Assembly: GCF_003051055.1 (NCBI RefSeq)
Contig: NZ_QAON01000001.1
Coordinates: 372,001 to 436,000, forward strand
DNA from: Agitococcus lubricus
GTDB taxonomy: Bacteria > Pseudomonadota > Gammaproteobacteria > Pseudomonadales > Moraxellaceae
DNA: 64,000 nucleotides
Direction of reading: 5' to 3'
The stretch's first letter is position 1. Every line of letters starts with the position of its first letter. The notes under the pieces were generated by a model, which saw only the letters and a list, made by a program, of their open reading frames with translations, was not told the origin of the DNA and made no database searches. The position numbers and the translations under genes are program-made. This document shows positions 60,172 to 64,000 of this stretch, piece by piece.

Positions 60172-60942
60172 TTAAGCACTGCCTTGTAAAATCAATTCGG
60201 CCACGCCTTGAGGGTCTTTCCACATCGGGACGTGTCCCCAACCTTGAGGCTCTAACCAACGAAAATGTTTGGGTAATTCTTGTGTTTGGCGGCAATCTTT
60301 GGTTAATAACCAGTCATGTGTACCAAACGCGATGGTAACGGGACATTGAATATCTTGGCCATTGACAAAACGTGTGGTATGAGCAAAGGTTTGTTCAAAC
60401 CCTTCGGCAGTCACAAAATCCATCGTTAGTGCCAAAGCTGTCTCGGCAGGAATGTGCCGACCGCCTATCGATAACGGTACGGCCATCATTAATTCGCGTA
60501 ATAAGCCAATTTTTAGACTGTGTTTGGTTAATGAAGGAAATAAATGTGCCATCCGCCGTAAACCAAAAAATACATATTTGGCGTGTAAAGGGCGTGTTTG
60601 CCATAGACCCGCAGGCGAAATAGCCACCACCGAACGCGCCAAGCCTAAACGTGCGGCCTCTAAAGCTATCCAGCCACCCATTGAATTACCAGCAATATCG
60701 ACAGGTTCGTTAATGGCTAATTCTTTTAATACGTTGCCAAGTTGTATGGCCAAATTAACCATGGTGGGTGCTGTACCATTTGCCAATAGAGGACTACGGC
60801 CAAAACCTGCTACATCAAAGGCAATGACACGACGATGCGCTGCCAATACGTCCATGACAGGTTGCCATGCTTGATGCGACATACCAATACCATGCAACAA
60901 CACTAAGGGGCGGCCTTGGCCTTTTTCAACAAAATACCACAT
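60172..60942 (-). CDS. Alpha/beta hydrolase
   Basis: A 256-residue hydrolase: the oxyanion motif HGIGMSHQAW, nucleophile elbow GNSMGGW (S87), Asp in FGTHDWL and His in WGHVPMW complete the triad. Substrate is not evident. It begins overlapping the EamA transporter stop, so the two are co-transcribed. It may act on something the transporter moves. Confidence 0.92.
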   Translation of the reverse strand: MWYFVEKGQGRPLVLLHGIGMSHQAWQPVMDVLAAHRRVIAFDVAGFGRSPLLANGTAPTMVNLAIQLGNVLKELAINEPVDIAGNSMGGWIALEAARLGLARSVVAISPAGLWQTRPLHAKYVFFGLRRMAHLFPSLTKHSLKIGLLRELMMAVPLSIGGRHIPAETALALTMDFVTAEGFEQTFAHTTRFVNGQDIQCPVTIAFGTHDWLLTKDCRQTQELPKHFRWLEPQGWGHVPMWKDPQGVAELILQGSA

Positions 60943-61844
60943 TATTTCACCTCATTTAGGGCTAAAGGTTTGGACGTTTTTGCTGTATTTAAGCTCACGC
61001 CAATCAACACAAAAACTGTACCTAGGATATGCACCACGGTTAAATTTTGCCCTAACATGACACTCATTAAGGCTGTATAAATTGGTACTAGGTTCATAAA
61101 AATAGATACGGTATTTGCCCCGACACTACGCACCGCATCATTCCACCAAATATAAGCTAAGCCTGAGCCAAACAAACCCATTAAGCCAATGGCAGCCACC
61201 GCAGAAAAGGGAACAGCGCGTAATAAATCGCCTTGACTAGATTGGGCATAAACACTCAATAAAATACTACTCATGGTCACAGTGGCAACTGTGACTTGTA
61301 AGGAGTCTAAATTCTTAATAAATCGTTTAGGGATAGTTGAATATAACGCCCAACAAACAGCAGCCAATAACACCAATAAATCACCTTTTTGCATAGCAAA
61401 GGCACTTAAATTGGCTAAATTGCCCTGAGTAATAACAATCACTACCCCAGCTAAACCAAACAACAATCCTAACATTTGTCGAAAGCTAAAAGACTCCCCA
61501 AACAACACGCCAAACAGACTAATAATGACAGGACATAACGCCATAATTAATGCGCCATTCATAGCAGAGGTGTGTTGCAAGCCATGAAATAAGGCCAAAT
61601 TAAAGCCCCCAATACCCACAATGGCCATGATAAGTAACGGGATAAAATGTTGTTTTATACCTTTTATATCAATGCCTTGAGTGGATTTGACCAATGGAAT
61701 AACCACCATTGCGCCCAACAGAAAACGCCATGCACTCACCGATTCTGCCGATAAAAAACGAACTGCATATTGACCTAAATAAAACATCGCTGCCCAAAAA
61801 AAAGAGGTCAAACCTAATTTTAGCCACAGGCTTTTTGACAGCAT
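60942..61844 (-). CDS. EamA (DMT) family transporter
   Basis: A 300-residue membrane protein with ten hydrophobic spans and two EamA repeats (residues about 8-135 and 150-290; LRFLSAESVSAWRFLLGAMV-like and SVGANTVSIFMNLVPIYTAL). Members export amino acids or metabolites. It diverges from the LysR gene at 61947, a classical regulator-transporter arrangement. Confidence 0.92.
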   Translation of the reverse strand: MLSKSLWLKLGLTSFFWAAMFYLGQYAVRFLSAESVSAWRFLLGAMVVIPLVKSTQGIDIKGIKQHFIPLLIMAIVGIGGFNLALFHGLQHTSAMNGALIMALCPVIISLFGVLFGESFSFRQMLGLLFGLAGVVIVITQGNLANLSAFAMQKGDLLVLLAAVCWALYSTIPKRFIKNLDSLQVTVATVTMSSILLSVYAQSSQGDLLRAVPFSAVAAIGLMGLFGSGLAYIWWNDAVRSVGANTVSIFMNLVPIYTALMSVMLGQNLTVVHILGTVFVLIGVSLNTAKTSKPLALNEVK

Positions 61845-61946
61845 GATGATATTCCAAAGGGTGACGATGGATGGATTGTATATTTTTCTGATTATCGAAA
61901 AATATAGTAGTATTTAGGAAATAATTTTCTATTTTTGGAAAATAAG
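61845..61946. promoter_or_regulatory. Divergent promoter region of EamA and LysR genes
   Basis: A 102-nt AT-rich region. ATTTTC and GAAAAT arms around TATTTTTG (near 61925-61945) form a LysR-type interrupted palindrome overlapping the regulator start. Likely the site of LysR autoregulation and transporter control. Confidence 0.45.
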
Positions 61947-62813
61947 ATGGACTGGAATAATCTAAAATATTTTTTGGCGGTGGCTCGATTAGGCGGTCTC
62001 ACACCTGCTGCTCATAGTTTAACCACCAGTCCGTCAACGGTGTCTCGTCATATTGATGCGATGGAAGCGACATTGGGGGTGCGCTTGTTTTTGCGTAGTC
62101 AGCGCGGTTATTTATTAACCGATGCAGGGTCAATGTTGTTAGAGCGTGTCAGCGAAGTTGAACGTTCGATGCAAGCGGTGGAGCGGCAAAGTGATGCCTT
62201 ACAACAACTCACAGGCGTGGTTAAATTAACCACCGTTGAGTCTATCGCCCATTTTTTGTTAGTGCCAAACTTACATCTGTTTGCCGCACGTTATCCACAA
62301 CTACAAGTAGAATTATTGGTAAATAGAAATTTGGCCAATTTAGCGCGTAGAGAAGCGGATTTGGCCTTGCGTATTTTTAATCCTGCTCAAGATGAACACG
62401 AGCCTGACCATATTGTGCAATATGTGGCTAGTTTTTATTTTGAACTGTATTGTACGCCGCAATCCTTAGCTGCCGTGGGTAATGATTGGCAAAAACTGGC
62501 GCATGTGTCATGGGATGGCGCATGGTTTAGACTACCAATGGTCAATTGGTTACAGGCGTTATTTGGCCAACAACCGCCATTATTACGCAGTAATACTATG
62601 CAAACGCATTATCAAGCGGCGTGTAGTGGTATGGTGGCGGCATTATTACCCAATTTTATCGGGGATGCTGATAGTCGATTAGTCAAAGCAACGACTATTG
62701 ATATAGATACTCGGCAAGAGCTATGGTTATCTTATCATCGCGACTTAAAAGCCAGTTCTAGGGTCATGGCCATGCGTGATTTTATCATCGAGGTATGTCA
62801 GCAAGTCTTGTAG
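61947..62813 (+). CDS. LysR-family regulator
   Basis: 288 residues from ATG 61947 (the frame extends to a TTG at 61935). The N-terminal HTH is WNNLKYFLAVARLGGLTPAA, then LTTSPSTVSRHIDAMEATLG. The effector-binding region follows (LTTVESIAHFLLVPNLHLFA, LLVNRNLANLARREADLALR). It probably controls the divergent transporter/hydrolase pair. Confidence 0.94.
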   Translation: MDWNNLKYFLAVARLGGLTPAAHSLTTSPSTVSRHIDAMEATLGVRLFLRSQRGYLLTDAGSMLLERVSEVERSMQAVERQSDALQQLTGVVKLTTVESIAHFLLVPNLHLFAARYPQLQVELLVNRNLANLARREADLALRIFNPAQDEHEPDHIVQYVASFYFELYCTPQSLAAVGNDWQKLAHVSWDGAWFRLPMVNWLQALFGQQPPLLRSNTMQTHYQAACSGMVAALLPNFIGDADSRLVKATTIDIDTRQELWLSYHRDLKASSRVMAMRDFIIEVCQQVL

Positions 62814-62962
62814 TTGTTTTATAGGCAGTCATCGTTTTTAAAAAGTCTAATCATGCAAAATACCAATATAAAGAGTAAGGCTTTATGTGGAAAGCACTGG
62901 TATTTTCGAGCGGTTTTGCATACCATCCCAAGCCTTAATCCACCTAGAGCGCATAACATTTT

Positions 62963-63175
62963 ATGGAAAATAAAACTGCACGTTTGACGATTTTGGTAGA
63001 CCCCGTCAAAAAAGAAGCCTTTGAAAAACTCTGTTTGGCGCAAGATTTGACGCCTTCGCAGGTAGTCCGCCAGTTGATTCGGGAGTATTTAGAAAAACAC
63101 GGTGTGAAATATGCCACACAAGCCAAATTAGCACGGCCTGATGATGCTAAATATGATGAGGGAAATGATGACTAA
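62963..63175 (+). CDS. Ribbon-helix-helix (CopG-like) protein
   Basis: A 70-residue protein: TARLTILVDPVKKEAFEKLC forms the ribbon and first helix, and TPSQVVRQLIREYLEKHG the second helix. RHH dimers bind DNA with the beta ribbon. No toxin gene is adjacent, so it may be a stand-alone regulator or an orphan antitoxin. Confidence 0.8.
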   Translation: MENKTARLTILVDPVKKEAFEKLCLAQDLTPSQVVRQLIREYLEKHGVKYATQAKLARPDDAKYDEGNDD

Positions 63176-63229
63176 GGTGTTGAATAATCAATAGCTAAAT
63201 GCACCAAGATATCCCCTGAGCAGGGAGGA

Positions 63230-63280
63230 CTTAGTGGCAAATTAACAGCGGTGCAGGCTGTTAATCAGCGCCAAACTAAG
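63230..63280. ncRNA. Large nested inverted repeat, terminator or structured RNA
   Basis: CTTAGT pairs with ACTAAG (63230-63235 and 63275-63280); inside it ATTAACAGC pairs with GCTGTTAAT (63241-63249 and 63257-63265). No T tract follows. It lies between the convergent RHH and roadblock genes and may terminate both. Confidence 0.45.
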
Positions 63281-63295
63281 CCCTAAAGCAAACAA

Positions 63296-63655
63296 TTAAG
63301 AAAAATCTAAGGACTTTTCAAAGACTTTCAGTTCGTGACGAGCCATTGCCAAATTAGAGCGTTTACGGTCTAGCACCACATAAATAAATAAATTTTTGTT
63401 AGACTCTAAGGGGCGAATTAAGTGATAGGCTTTGCCTAAACTAATCAAAATATCTTCAATGTCGTCATTTAGGCCTAACGCACTGGCCACGCGACGTTTA
63501 GAGCGTACCACTTCGGCATTACCTGCCGCAGCGAGGTCTAAATCAATCCCGCCGCCACCTGCTTTAGCCATCGCTAGACCACTGTCAGAATCTACTAAAG
63601 CACCTGCCACAAAACCATCAATAGATGACAAAGGGTCAATAGAGAATTTAGCCAT
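63296..63655 (-). CDS. Roadblock/LC7 domain protein
   Basis: 119 residues from ATG 63655, with GAGGATAAT upstream. It contains IDPLSSIDGFVAGALVDSDS and GLAMAKAGGGGIDLDLAAAG, with the C-terminal LIRPLESNKNLFIYVVLDRK, the roadblock/LC7 (MglB-like) fold that forms dimers and regulates small GTPases or polarity. No MglA-type GTPase is seen in the window. Confidence 0.85.
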   Translation of the reverse strand: MAKFSIDPLSSIDGFVAGALVDSDSGLAMAKAGGGGIDLDLAAAGNAEVVRSKRRVASALGLNDDIEDILISLGKAYHLIRPLESNKNLFIYVVLDRKRSNLAMARHELKVFEKSLDFS

Positions 63656-64000
63656 AATATTATCCTCAATTATTAGATTTACAAAATCCGACCATAATAC
63701 CTTGTTTGTTTGAGTGTATATAGTCAATTTTCTTTCTTAAACAAGACCTTAGCTTTGGTTTATTTGTTTGTTGTCTATACAAATAGTTCAAAAACTAGGT
63801 CTAACCACCTTCAAGTGTTTAGCACTCAATCCGCTAACACCTGAAATTCAGACATGACTTGAGCCTAAGCTCATGCCGATGCAAAAGCCAAAATAATCAC
63901 CTGTTCGTGATGTCGTTGATTGTTAATGCGTTGTTAAGAACGCTGTCGGCCACCAAGCGCTAGGGGAAGTATCACGCGTGTGATAGACAAATAATCTGTA
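63656..64000. other. Right edge intergenic, no gene seen
   Basis: 345 bases with no convincing frame on either strand. The only structure noted is ATCAC/GTGAT with a GCGT loop at 63971-63984 near the end. Confidence 0.4.

Noticed and set aside
1-64000. CRISPR arrays or rRNA genes.
   Set aside because: No regularly spaced repeat-spacer series and no rRNA-like segment was seen on either strand.

Overview
The window comes from a gammaproteobacterium of moderate-to-low GC, possibly Moraxellaceae. That placement is inferred from gene content (BLUF photosensor, glyQ/glyS pair, SHP/diheme-cytochrome/b561 operon, sigma-54-type promoter) and not from any marker gene. Positions 1 to about 33,420 are most of a transposable, Mu-like prophage of the BcepMu type. 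The rest is host chromosome.

Prophage. The early operon runs leftwards off the window edge (6194 to 1). It encodes small DNA-binding proteins (one of the BcepMu gp16 family), a DUF3102-like protein, a DDE transposase, a MuB-like AAA ATPase, a DksA/TraR zinc finger and a DUF3164 protein. A divergent repressor (6295) shares two dyad operators with the early promoter and is followed by a membrane-protein 'moron'. A Mor/C-family activator (7675) precedes the rightward late genes. These are endolysin, holin-like protein, terminase, portal, MuF, gpG, protease/scaffold, capsid, sheath, tube, frameshifted chaperone, tape measure, baseplate, fibre, and Com plus DNA adenine methylase. Six copies of one box (GGAA-N4-TTCC followed by TCCTTA), each 20 bp upstream of a -10 hexamer, precede the six late modules and look like a single activator regulon. 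A 65-residue protein between terminase and portal resembles the Acb2 anti-CBASS nucleotide sponge. The right phage end lies near 33,422, where short repeats and a possible interrupted host gene tail are seen.

Host region 33.5-49.4 kb. It opens with a Ser/Thr kinase and a cytochrome operon. A split, poorly understood cluster follows. One arm is MoxR ATPase, RhuM-Fic protein, DUF5682, L,D-transpeptidase, VWA protein and a small protein. The other arm is SWIM zinc finger plus DUF5691. Between the arms sit a DUF692 (MNIO) oxidase and its partner gene. Both arms have an almost identical 15-bp dyad upstream. This cluster is the best candidate for a little-described system in the window.

Host region 49.4-64 kb. 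It holds PspC, DUF1853, an LPP20/FlgT-like pair behind a sigma-54-type promoter, glyQS, an AraC regulator, a BLUF operon, a VapBC-type toxin-antitoxin pair, an alpha/beta hydrolase with an EamA transporter opposite a LysR regulator, an RHH protein and a roadblock protein. Two 267-bp elements flanked by TA (49983 and 59797) are MITE-like. The first one's terminal repeat contains the start codon of the DUF1853 gene.
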